DNA from: Progne subis subis
Lineage: Eukaryota > Chordata > Aves > Passeriformes > Hirundinidae
Direction: 5' to 3'
NCBI GenBank assembly: GCA_022316685.1
Contig: JAKJHU010000005.1
Span: 17,090,707-17,154,706 of the forward strand
DNA: 64,000 nucleotides
Below are positions 50,137 to 60,824 of the stretch, one piece after another. The position numbers and the translations under genes were made by a program. Positions within the stretch are counted from its first letter, which is position 1. Every line of letters starts with the position of its first letter. Below the pieces are notes generated by a model, which was not told the origin of the DNA, ran no database searches, and saw only the letters and a list, made by a program, of their open reading frames with translations.

Positions 50137-51202
50137 GTAAGTAGCACCTTTCAGTCTTGTTTCTTTTGTGAGATCATTTCTGTCCAGCAACAAGAAAACA
50201 TTCTCATTTTTTCCACAGTTGTCCTCATAAGCTTATGATATGTTGCTGCAGAACTTAGGAGGGCTTTTTCCTCTTCAGCTTCTAATGATTGTATTAAACA
50301 CTTGTCTTGATTAGTAAAGGCAAACCAAGAAGAAAATCTAGTTCCTTTTTTTTTTTAATAGAAGCTGACTTACTATTTTATTGGGATTTCTATGAAAAAG
50401 CGAGTTACATTGGCCATATTCTGATTGTGCAAACTTGCAATCCTGGGAGAGAGCCAGCTGCTCTTCCTCTTTGGATCAATAAATGTCAGCACATTAAGTT
50501 TGTGTCTGTAACCAAAAGCTTGAGTTGTCCTGTAGAATGTTATAACTTTGTTAGCTGCCATGGAAGTAGTGGATTCAATTTTCTCTTCAGTTACTGCTAG
50601 AAGTTTCTGGGAGTTGCTGAAGGAGGTTTGTGCATGTTTTGAACCCTTTGTAACAGGAAATTTAACAAAACCCCAGAACGTCAAAGACTGTAATGCTTTT
50701 TTAGATCATACTATAAAATATTTAAAGTGGCTTTTACTGTGTGAATGAATAAAATAAGAGAGACATTGAAACACCAATTTTACAATACTAACTTTGGGGT
50801 CATGTAAGTTTTCTAATACAGATGTTTTGTTCTTGCATTCATTGATGCTCTGCATAGATGAATTTTTTTTTGCTAAGGAAGTAATTTATTGTGATACAGT
50901 GTATATAAGTTTAACACTGCTGTATGGATTTCAGACTTTAGTTAAATCCAAGCAAAGTGCAAAGCACAACCTGCAGTACAATTGCTTCATGCAATTTATC
51001 CCTCATGACATAGCCCATCAAGTATAATTCTTTTAAAAGACTGGAAAGTCTGATATTTTAAAAAAATGTTTTTAAAAAATCTTATGAAGTCTTATGGCAG
51101 GAGTATTACAGCTTGATAAAGTAATAGAGCTGTCTTAACTCTACCTATTAATTAACAGCCAGCTTAAGGAAATGGGTTAATTTATTTGTGGATTCCTTCC
51201 AG
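50137..51202 (+). other. EPB41L2: Intron (1066 bp), nothing recognised
   Basis: AT-rich intron with GTAAGT donor and TTCCAG acceptor. No named repeat is seen. Confidence 0.92.
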
Positions 51203-51300
51203 CTGGAACAGTTTGAGAGCACTATTGGGTTCAAACTGCCAAACCATCGGGCTGCTAAAAGGTTATGGAAGGTTTGTGTGGAGCACCATACTTTCTTCAG
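51203..51300 (+). CDS. EPB41L2: EPB41L2 exon: end of FERM F3 lobe (residues 454-486)
   Basis: This 98-nt exon encodes [20 protein letters not shown] and [12 protein letters not shown], with Arg486 split. It holds the C-terminal helix of F3. The [18 protein letters not shown] segment corresponds to the calcium-dependent calmodulin-binding site mapped in 4.1R. The donor is GTAAAT at 51301. Confidence 0.98.
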
Positions 51301-51559
51301 GTAAATGATAATTGTCTCCTTCCCCCACTTTGCAAGGTATGCTCGTATCTTTCTTATAAAGGATAGGAGGAAAGTAAAGATTTCCCTTGTCTTTCCCCCT
51401 TGCAGTATCACCTCTTAGACAGAAGATACCCTGACAATAATTGACCCCAAATTACTAATTCCTAAAGTCTCAAGTACAATTAACTGCTTTATCAAAACTT
51501 TCAGAATGCTAAGAGGATAGAACTAAACGAGTGGTCATGGAGTGCTGGGAGTATGCAAG

Positions 51560-51680
51560 AACTGTCTGGCCTCAATCCTGTGCCATGTGCTCTGGAATTA
51601 TCCTGCTTGAGCAGGGAGGTTGAATCAAATGACCCACTCTGGTCCATTCCACCCTGACACATTCTGTGATTGGTGGTAAG
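51560..51680 (+). mobile_element. CR1 LINE 3' end fragment, sense
   Basis: A diverged CR1 tail reads 'CTGCTTGAGCAGGGAGGTTG', 'CACTCTGGTCCATTCCACCC' and 'ACATTCTGTGATTG'. Only the last hundred or so bases are recognisable. Confidence 0.7.
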
Positions 51681-54677
51681 ATTTCCTGAAAGACTGACTT
51701 TTCAGAATGACCACCTAGAAAGCCTTTATTTATCATCACAAGAAGCTCTTAGGGCTTGACAGTAATCTTCATTGTTCTGCTGAGTGTAAATGCTAAGCAG
51801 GCGTGTTAATGCTTCTAGCTGAGTTTTTTCTTATTTATGAACTAGGCTGCAGCCTAGGAGTCACAGATTTAGGTTGAATCTCCTATGAATTGGAGAGGCA
51901 TTGAATCTGAGTTTTTTCTTCATAGTATAGTACCTAGGGTGTGTAAGTGGTAAGCTTTCTCCTTCACTAGTCTGTTTGTTTTTAAAAAAATCAGTTATGT
52001 TTTAAAGTAGATGCAATCCTGTTGCTGAATATACTTGCTAGACAGAACTTCAGAGGACTTGGGAATCAGGAGGCCTAAGCAGATGACTACTGTAACTGTC
52101 TCATTAGATGGTTTTCAGTGTTCAGGTTTTCATTGAATGAAGCATGTTCTCAAGTGCAAATGTAGAACTTATGCGGAGATTGCCAAATCTCAGCATACAT
52201 CAGTTTCCAAATGCTTAATTTAGAAGCACTTATATTTTAAATCTTGATCAGAGATTTTTTTTTTTTTAATGTTTATGGAATTCATTTATTAACACAGTCC
52301 AGCATTCTATTCTTCTTGAAAATTTGAAGTGTCCTTTGGCTGGTGGTGTCTATTACCACAAATAGCATGCAGTTTTGTTCGCAGTAAAAAGTTTATTAAT
52401 ACTCTTCAAATAACTTATGCAGTGATTTGCTTTTTGGTAAGATGTATTTCCTAGTTTTATAGTAATAAAATAGACCTGAATAAGGAAAAAGTAAATCTTA
52501 TGGAAGCTAAAAATCCTAAACTGACAACTACCATTTACAAGTCTGAAAGCTTTCAGGAGCATTAATAGATATGAAATAATCTTACTACAGAAATTCAGAC
52601 ATAATAAAAATAATTGGATTTTATTCCAATCAGAAGTGGCTTTTCCTAACCAGGAATGACATTACTACAAGAATTATGTAACAAATACTTGAACCATTCT
52701 GTAAATCCATATACTCCACTGATGTCGTCAGAGAGAAAATCCTCAGAACCTCTCATCCTGATTTAAAAACAGTGAAATAAAGCCAGCTCTATTTTTCTGC
52801 AAAGATAAAAAGCAGGAAGCAATTGCTATGGTCCAAGAGACCGTAGCTCATTCAGAGTATGTGTAAAGCTTGTGTAGGACGCTGCAGTAAATTGTGTACA
52901 GTTTAGATGCATATTTTTAGCTTCCAAATCTCTTAGCATGCCATATATAACAGGGTATGATTCCTTATGTTGTCTTGTGTAATGTTTCAGTTTCTCTAAA
53001 ATAATCACATCAAGATCCATTTTCTTAAAATGTATAGGAAATTCACCAGTATAAGTTATTTATAAAAATTGTAATGAACCGAATTGAAAATGATACCAAA
53101 GGGCATTGTATTCACTTGTTATCAGCTCAAACTTAGCAGATTCCAGTAGCATTTTCAAAGAGCAGCAATCTACTTTAAATATACAGTCAGACCATATATC
53201 TACATAAAAATGTTGAGGTAACCTTGGTTGGCAGCTCTGGATCTTAACCAGTGTCTGCAAAAATGTGCTTTTATTTCCTCCTTATGATTTTATTTTATAT
53301 TTTAATGATTTTTTCAGCATCTCCTCAGAATGTCTTAAAGTGGTAAAAGCATAGTTTTCATTTATTTTACGTAATTAAGCCTGTAATACAAAAATCCATT
53401 CAAATGCCTTTAATCAGGAAGTAATTAGTTCGCTTGTTTTTTCCACATTAAAAGATTAAAAGTTTATCTCAGCAGGGTGAAAGATAAAAATGGCAGTTAA
53501 TACTGTAACCTTGCCAAGACTGGAAAATCAAGAACTGAAGGAACCTTGGAAAAACCCTTTTAGCCTTCTTCCTCTTAGTACATAATGCACTCCCTGTTGG
53601 AAATAATGGGGAGAAAGACTAGTATAGAAGCAATGAAAGTGAAGCTTTAAGTTCATAAGTGGCCTGAGTGCAGAAGGGTGGATTAGTTTGTCTTGAATTG
53701 TTTTCTTTATAAATGTTGGAACAGATTAAGATTCAGGTGCATGCTTATGCATCTTAGACATGGGGAGTTGTATGCTTCTGGCTAGTGCCCCAATAAACAT
53801 CCCCTCTTAGGGAAACGGGGGGAAGGTGTTTTTAGGATTTAGGTTTGCTTCTCATTTCCTACTCTGATTTGATTGATAAGAAATTAAATTAATTTGTTCC
53901 CAACTCTAGTCTGTTTTGCTTATGAGAGCAATTGATGAATGATATCTCCCTGTCCTTACCTCACCCATAAACTGCTTGTTACATCTGTCTCTCTCTTTTG
54001 TCCAGCCGAGAAAGAGAGTGTCTTTGGTGGGGCTCTAGTAGCCAGGGTCAGGTCACCACACTAGCTCACTTTTCTGTTTATAGGTATCTGAAAATTCTTC
54101 AATTTTGCTGAAACACATTTAGAATGGCTGTTGTAGTCTTCAGAACCCAGTAATGCATACTGCCTTAATATATGTTGGATCGGATTCCACTGACAGATAT
54201 TTCTGTACAAATGCTTCAGAAGAGAACAACATCAGCACAGTTTGAGCTCTTGCTTGCTCATCTGTGCCATCCTCAGTACATGAATTGCTGGTTCTGCTTG
54301 AAAGAAGTTGATGTTCAGTGAGCTGCTCATTCTTTGCAAATTCTCAAATCAAGAAGCTTTGTCTGCAATAATCTGATAGTTTTATACAGAGAGAGAGAGT
54401 AGGCCATGATGGGTAAGCATGTATTTGCAGCATTACATTGATCCAGGAAACAACTTCAAAAGCCTTTCCAGAGAAGCAGGGACTGGGAAGAGTTCTTGCA
54501 GTGATGACTCTTTGCCTTATCAAGGATGGCAGTGGACCCTCAGTGTTGCTGTTGATGCTCAGATTTCAAAAGCAAAGTACAAGCACTAGATGTTAGATGA
54601 GTATGAGCTTGAAATCCACATACTGAAGGAAATTGAGGGATGTAGAGAGGACCTGTCTTCAAGTTAATGTGATGGTG

Positions 54678-54865
54678 GTACAGAATCACAGAATCAACCA
54701 GGTTGAAGAAGACCTTGGAGATCATCAAGTCCAACCTATGACCTAACACCACCTTATCAACTAAACCATGGTGCTAAGTGCCACATCCAGTATTCTTTTA
54801 AACACCTCCAGGGACAGTGACTCCACCACCTCCCTGTGTAGCACATTCTGGACTTTCTGACAAGG
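54678..54865 (-). mobile_element. CR1 LINE 3' fragment, antisense
   Basis: The + strand begins 'CAGAATCACAGAATCAACCA' and continues 'GAGATCATCAAGTCCAACCT', 'AACACCTCCAGGGACAGTGA' and 'CTCCACCACCTCCCTG', the reverse complement of a typical CR1 3' end. Confidence 0.92.
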
Positions 54866-55562
54866 ACTCCAACACTTATGGTACAAACACACATACCCAG
54901 CATTAACAGTACGTGTAACTCTCTTTCTCACCCTTTTCACAATATGCTTCTTCCCCTACTCCTTATATCCATAAAACATCAGCCTATATCATTTTATAAA
55001 TGACATTGTAAAAAAACTACAGTCTGTTAAACTTGTTGCTGTTGGTTTACAGCTCTCCAGTCTTCTCAGGTTGGGGTTTTTTTTCCCCTCTTGGTACTCC
55101 CTTCTGTACAGCTTTGAGATACCATTCCTAACTTTGAGGAAGAGCAGCTGCTGTATTGGTTGGTATCTCAGAATATAGGAAAGGTGGTGGAAGTGGAATG
55201 TATAGCTTTTACTATAAGTAATTCTAAGGAGAGATCTGAGCTATTCTACATGACCTATAATGGCTTCAGCTTTCTACAAAAAATTAAAATTTAACGAAGA
55301 TAGCACCAAAAGATAGGAGTCCCAGTTGCTTAGTCATACTGTGGAAAAATGTGATGGTTATCAGCATCACTTTGACTCCAACTGCAAACAATAAATAATA
55401 TGCATTGTTTTAATGATCTTTGAAGAACTTCCATTAGATTTCTTTCTTGGAGAGCACAAATTATGCACTGTGAATTGAAGTGCAGTAAGTAGCTTTAAAT
55501 TACCTCATTAAATACTTACAATAGAGCCTTTTAAACTGGCTTTCCTCATATTTCCCTTTTAG

Positions 55563-55735
55563 ACTTGTATCACCAGAACAGCCTCCAAAAGCGAAGTTTC
55601 TGACCTTGGGTTCCAAGTTCCGCTACAGCGGCCGTACACAGGCACAGACGCGACAGGCCAGCAACCTCATAGACAGACCAGCTCCGCACTTCGAACGCAC
55701 TTCCAGCAAACGTGTTTCCAGAAGCCTCGATGGAG
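55563..55735 (+). CDS. EPB41L2: EPB41L2 exon: FERM-adjacent (FA) region (residues 486-544)
   Basis: This 173-nt exon encodes [40 protein letters not shown] and [17 protein letters not shown]. The FA region follows FERM in many family members and carries basic Ser/Thr motifs phosphorylated by PKA/PKC-type kinases ([10 protein letters not shown] is a strong candidate). The exon is visibly richer in GC and CpG than its surroundings, as expected for conserved coding sequence. It ends in phase 1 with a GTAGGA donor at 55736. Confidence 0.98.
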
Positions 55736-58452
55736 GTAGGAAGTTTGACTTAGTTTTTCAGTGGTGTGATTACATGATGTGTTGTCCCTCTGACCTGACC
55801 AGCATATGGAAATGCTAACATTACGGATGGCCAGAAGGTCATTTGACAGATTTATGAATTTCAGTTTCTAAAGCCACTTTAGGTACTTGTCCATTTTATG
55901 GTTGCATTAAGTTCAGTCACTGCCTAAATGGTATGGCACTGCTGTGAATATATGGAGTTCTTTATATTGGACAGATGCTACATAGCATCTGTCTACACTA
56001 CTCATACCTTTTTTAAGGCATAGGCACTATAGGCTCTTAATAAAATTGTTTGGTCAGTGGCATCTTATGGGATCTGGAATGGCCTGAGTGTCTCTAAACG
56101 GAAAAGGCTGAATGAGTTGTTTCCTAGAGTTTTCCATCATTTTGTTCAGGATATTTATTCACTATCTTCAGTGTTCAGTTAAAATTTTTTACATTGATTT
56201 TGAATAGCTAAAGGTTTTTTTGTTATTACTGGTATTTGATTTGTTTAAGCAGAAATATCTTCTGGTTTCCTTTATTAGAAATTGGCATTCTTTCCAAAGG
56301 CAGGTATAGCAGCACTATATGTAAGAGCACATCTTACTCAAAATCACTACTGAAATAATATATTAAAAAACACTTCAGCAAAATAATATGAAGCTTGACT
56401 TAGATTCAGGCATGTACAACTTCACTGGAATAGAAGTGAGTCATGACAGTGATGTGAGTTTAGCTACAACTGATCTGTCAACTTTCTTATTTTTAAAAAA
56501 ATTCTTTGCTTAAAAGAGTTTTACTTCTGCAATCATTCTCTGTACTATGACAAATGAACAAACTGTGACATTTGCTTGGGAAACCTACCAAATCTTACCT
56601 TCTGAGAACTGAAGTAAAAATATGAGGCAGAAGTGCTTACACACTTCATAGCATGTGATGACTTCTTGTGGCAATGCAAAAACCCATCATCACATCACTG
56701 TTTTATGATCAAGCTTTTCTGGCATTCCTTGTCCATCATCTACAGAGTACAGGCATGCAGGCATGTGTGTTCTGGCCCTAACTTTCTCTCTTACAGAAGC
56801 ATCAGGGTCAAAATTTTCGAGCCCAATGGAACATTGTTCGGAAAGCAGCTTTGCACAAAAGAACCTGGACACTCCTGTGGAACAGGATGAACATGAGGCA
56901 ACATGAGAGTGCCCTTTCAGCAAAGTATGCTGGCTGTATTAACAAAAGTGTAGCCAGTCCATCAGAAGAAATTATTGTTCCTTCCTCTTCAGTACTTTTT
57001 GAGACCATGCTCCACAGTGTTAGATGGGCAGGGACATATTACAACGAGCCCAGTAAGGATCACCAAGCTGGCCAGAGGGCCTCTGATATATCAGGAGAGG
57101 CTGAGGGAACTGTGGTCCTTCAGCTTTAGAAGGAGAAGGCTGTCATGAGGTATTGCTGTCTACAGCTACTGACAGGGAACCTGTAGAAAAAACAGAGCCA
57201 TGTGTTTCTCAGAGGTGCCTGGTGTCCCTGCAATTTGAGACACAGCAAATTTCAGTTACAAGTAACAAACTTTTGCTTGTTTAAAAAGACCTTGGAGGTA
57301 CTTAAAACTCAGCAAGCTCTTGAGCAACCTGCTCTAATTTGACCTTCTCTGAGCAGGGGTTTGGACTAGCTGACCTCTGCATGTTCCTTCCAACGTAAGT
57401 TATTCTGACTTACCAAAACTTACTTGTGGAACTTGCGCAGTGTATACCCAAGAAATGCTCTATTTGCCACCCACAAAGGGATCAGAAGTTTAAGTTGCAG
57501 AACTTACAGGGCTCCCCAAAAGCCTTCCATTCCAAATGCCACATTTCCTATCAGCTGGGCTTGGCTTCTTAGCATTTTTGGAGGAGTCTCTGGTGTGAAG
57601 CCTAGACTTTTCAAAAGGGGTTATCTCTCAAAGGTACTCCAAGAAACACCTCTTTCTCTCAACTTTCTGCACCTCAGTTTTGTAAAGCAAAGGCGCATGG
57701 AGGTATTACAGAACATTACTAAATTATTTAAGTTTGTATCGAAGTTTTATTTATTAAAACTCCTTTATTTAAGGAATTCTCTTTGGTTTCATTACTACTA
57801 TTTTGACTAAGCCAGTCATCATGATTTAAAAAAAGAGCCATCCTGCTCATTCATCCTGTTATGCTGAGTCAAATAAGAGGAAGGCAATTTAAGGCCTTTT
57901 ACTCTCTTGTGCTTTGACTGTATTCAAGTATACATGTTTAGTATTTCCCCCTTCCATTTTTTGCAAGCACATAAGGAGGAAGGTTGTTGCTTTCACTGAG
58001 CTGTTTGTGCAGTTTTGCTAAGGTTCTGGTGAAAAATACTCTGACAATTATATGCATGGCTATTTCTAGATTGCATTAAAGCAGTTCTCTCAAATAGTGA
58101 ATTTCAAAAAAAACTCTTTCATATGTCTCTCTCTTTTTTTAATGGTGATTTACATACCCAAAGGAACAATTTCTTCAATTTATCTTGTAAGACTAAACAA
58201 GAAGTTGATAAATACTTGTCTGATACTGTAAGGGTTTTTTCCATATATAATAAGTGCAGATATGACAGGGGTGCATTGCTGTTCATACCAGTGTAAGGAG
58301 ATGCCAAGAAGCTGAAAAATACTGCGTCACTCAGTAACTAGCCTGTATTGATCATTGCTGATATAATCATAAATTGCTTTTCCTAAGATGATTTAAAACT
58401 AAATTGTTTCAGCTTATCCAAATGAACCAAAATTATTTTTGTTCTGTAATAG
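55736..58452 (+). other. EPB41L2: Intron (2717 bp) with a diverged CR1
   Basis: GTAGGA donor and TGTAATAG acceptor. A degenerate sense CR1 occupies about 57040-57410. The open frame at 57424-57810 follows it, has no splice support and is not called as a gene. Confidence 0.88.
57040..57410 (+). mobile_element. Diverged CR1 LINE 3' fragment, sense
   Basis: CR1 landmarks appear in order: 'GGAGAGGCTGAGGGAACTGT', 'CTTGAGCAACCTGCTCTAAT', 'CTGAGCAGGGGTTTGGACTA', 'GCTGACCTCTGCATG' and 'TTCCTTCCAACGTAAGTTAT'. The copy is old and its 5' limit is approximate. Confidence 0.8.
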
Positions 58453-58631
58453 CTCCCATGGGTATTTCAGACCAAAGTCTTCTAAGAGATTTCTCTGCTA
58501 CTGGAGGGCAGGCTGTTGGAGATAAAATCATTGATCTTGAAGCTGCTGGTCAGGCCTTAAAAGAAGGTGGCAGAGAAGAAGATGAAAGTCCACTCAAAAC
58601 TCCACAATTAGAATTGACTAAGGATGGAAAG
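58453..58631 (+). CDS. EPB41L2: EPB41L2 exon: linker after FA region (residues 544-603)
   Basis: This 179-nt exon begins by completing Ala544. It reads PMGISDQSLLRDFSATGGQA, VGDKIIDLEAAGQALKEGGR and EEDESPLKTPQLELTKDGK, ending in phase 0. The SLDGAP-xG-x-x-DQSL start matches the 4.1G/4.1B linker I recall. The remainder is an acidic, flexible, fast-evolving linker (U2-like region). The donor is GTATGT at 58632. Confidence 0.93.
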
Positions 58632-60191
58632 GTATGTCTGACTTTCACACCAAAATTATTTATTCATGTGATTTGTGTGTCCATGTGTGGTTATTTAGTG
58701 TCTATCAGTTCTGAGTATCATGCAGAATACTATATTAAAATATTAAAGGAAAATTGTCAAGTGTTTTCTGTGTGTTTAATTTAATGTAAGTGTATGTAAG
58801 CAAAAGAGAATACAAACTTCTAAATGACACTGACCTGGAGTTTCTTTTATTGCTATAAATCTATTTTAAATCCTCAATAAGCTTGTATGACTTCTTGAAA
58901 AAATGTTTCAAAGGTTAAATCATGTTTTATTCACTTCCTTAGTTTGTTTAGACTTGAATAAAAAGTTAATATACCATGGTTGTGTGCACTCTACAAAGTC
59001 GGCTATATTATGATTGAGTTTAATTACCGTAGGTAACAATTTTGTTTTAGTAGCCATTGCAGGATTAATTCATCCTTTAAAAACTTGTATGTTGCCTAAG
59101 GTATAGATTTCTGTGAAAAATTAAGTATTGTGATCTGTTCCTGTTGCAAATGTTTGCTTGTCTTGTTTGTTCAAGCTACTGGGGGAATAGGTCAAAAAAT
59201 TTAATTTATATTTTCTATGATTTGGTATAAAAATTTCCTCCCGAAGTGCCAGGTAAAATCTGCAGCTCTTTCTCACTTGGAGTTCATTTCTGTTTCAGCA
59301 ATTCTCCAGAACTTAGTTTAATATTTAAAGAGTAATTTTGTCCTCAAACATTTTTGCAAGTTAGCTACCTATTTTATTCTTAGTGAGACTGCTTACTTTC
59401 TCTGTGCAGTTCATATGTTCCCACCACATTCAAGTATAGGAAGAGAACAAATACCACTTTTTGTTTTGTTTTGTTTGCTGGCTGCATTTTTTTTGGTTGC
59501 TGGCAAGTTGAAATAATTTTGAAATAGATGAGAAAAAAGGCACACAGCTTCTTTATGGGAGAAAAATGGTAAAATAAATTACTATGTTTTGCCTTTGGAC
59601 TTGGTAAAATGGTAATTCTCCTTTGTTTTCAAGGTATCTTTCAATATTTTAACCAAAACTGTGGTGGAGGGGAAGGCAGTATTTCAGGAAGTTGTTCCAG
59701 GAAGCTGTTCAGTACTGTTTTGTTACACATGCTTATTCTGTGAACAGCTTCTTTTTTTTTCCCCCTAGTGCAGATGCTTCTTTTCTTTTCTGGTTCTCTT
59801 TAAGTCTTAGAGAAAATAGCTATAAACCCAAGAAATGCCAGCTTCTCTTTCGTGTATTGCACTGTCCTCTGACCTTTCTGCCAAAGCTTTGAATGTCTGT
59901 CTGCTTCCATCTGTTTTAACTATTACAGTTCAAAAGTGCACAGTTCTTTACAGCCTGAGAACAAAGCATTTGTAATGGGTTCTTTTCATAATCCACAGAA
60001 GTATACAAGTTGGCTGCTTGTAAAACACAGCGGGATTTTTATATCTATTGCATTACTAAAGCTATCCCTTCTTCTAAGTAGAAGTTTTCACTAACTAATA
60101 ATTTCTCTTTTTTCCCCCTCTTCATGTGCCTTCAAACTTGCATTTTTGTCGTGCTTTCATTTTCCACTGTGCACAGAATTTTTTTCTTCAG
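58632..60191 (+). other. EPB41L2: Intron (1560 bp) before the cassette exon
   Basis: GTATGT donor; the acceptor is either CAG at 60174-60176 or CAG at 60189-60191. A pyrimidine-rich run from about 60100 supports both. Nothing else is recognised, apart from a decoy-like T/C tract ending in TAG at about 59768. Confidence 0.8.
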
Positions 60192-60824
60192 CTCACTCAC
60201 GTACACCCATCATCACTGCCCATCCATTCTGTGTCATCCCATCTCAAAAACTTGTCACCTGTCCCCGAGATCGACATGCTTTCAGATATTTCAGAGGAAG
60301 ATCCCTTTGAAGAGCCCCTCTTTACCATTCCAGACATTTCAGAGTGCAATTCCATGGAACAAACATCAGATCATAATAAAACCAGAACAGTGTCACCAGT
60401 TAATACCTTTGAATCTGTGAGACCCCTAGCTAGTCGAGGCTCCCCTGCTGTTGAGCGAAGAATCCATACAAGTGACTACAAAAGCACTGAGTTGTGCGTT
60501 TCATTCAGCTTCTTCAGATGCCTTTCTTTTAGTTTCCGTTCGCTGCTTGATGAGGATGGCTATATTACTTTTCCTAGCCTTCCTGATGTTTGCATTTCCT
60601 TCCTCCCACCTGGCCTTCAGCACTATATTCCTATTACCTCTCCTTCCTTCATCCCCTCTTTTCTCCTTGTCTTTGTCCTGCTTCTGTCTGCTTTCCAGTC
60701 TATTCCTTTTTCACTCACATTTTCCCTTCCTCTCGCTCTGTCTCTCTGCTACCTGGAGCCTAAGGTGACTTCCTTTAGTAGCTCTAATGGCAATGACCTG
60801 AATGACAAAGCAGAGGAAGAGGAG
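60192..60824 (+). CDS. EPB41L2: EPB41L2 candidate cassette exon with acidic segment and hydrophobic stretch (211 codons)
   Basis: A 633-nt stop-free segment lies between a CAG at 60189-60191 and a GTGTGT donor at 60825. It is phase 0 at both ends, so it can be included or skipped without breaking the frame. A second acceptor 15 nt upstream (exon start 60177) adds NFFLQ, also in frame. Cassette residues 22-51 are acidic (PVPEIDMLSDISEEDPFEEP), residues 60-110 are Ser/Thr/Arg-rich, and residues 152-188 are strongly hydrophobic (SFIPSFLLVFVLLLSAFQSI and on to LALSLCYLEPK). It ends in a Glu run. The SLPD-x-C-SFLP and LCYLEPK text resembles an alternative segment I recall in 4.1N/4.1B isoforms. 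That recollection is unchecked. Constitutive use is unlikely because the usual 4.1G protein lacks it. Confidence 0.75.

Larger units (their letters stand above)
51301..55562 (+). other. EPB41L2: Intron (4262 bp) with two CR1 fragments
   Basis: GTAAAT donor and CCCTTTTAG acceptor. CR1 pieces lie at 51560-51680 (sense) and 54678-54865 (antisense). The remainder is AT-rich intron with nothing recognised. Confidence 0.88.

Noticed and set aside
57424..57810. 128-codon open frame on the + strand in an EPB41L2 intron
   Set aside because: Follows a degenerate CR1 fragment, lacks splice sites compatible with flanking exon phases, and has no family resemblance.
60509..60533. Alternative acceptors inside the cassette exon (TTCAG and TTTTAG near 60508-60532)
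   Set aside because: Exons starting at 60509, 60518 or 60533 would not be phase 0 with the upstream exon, so they would break the frame.
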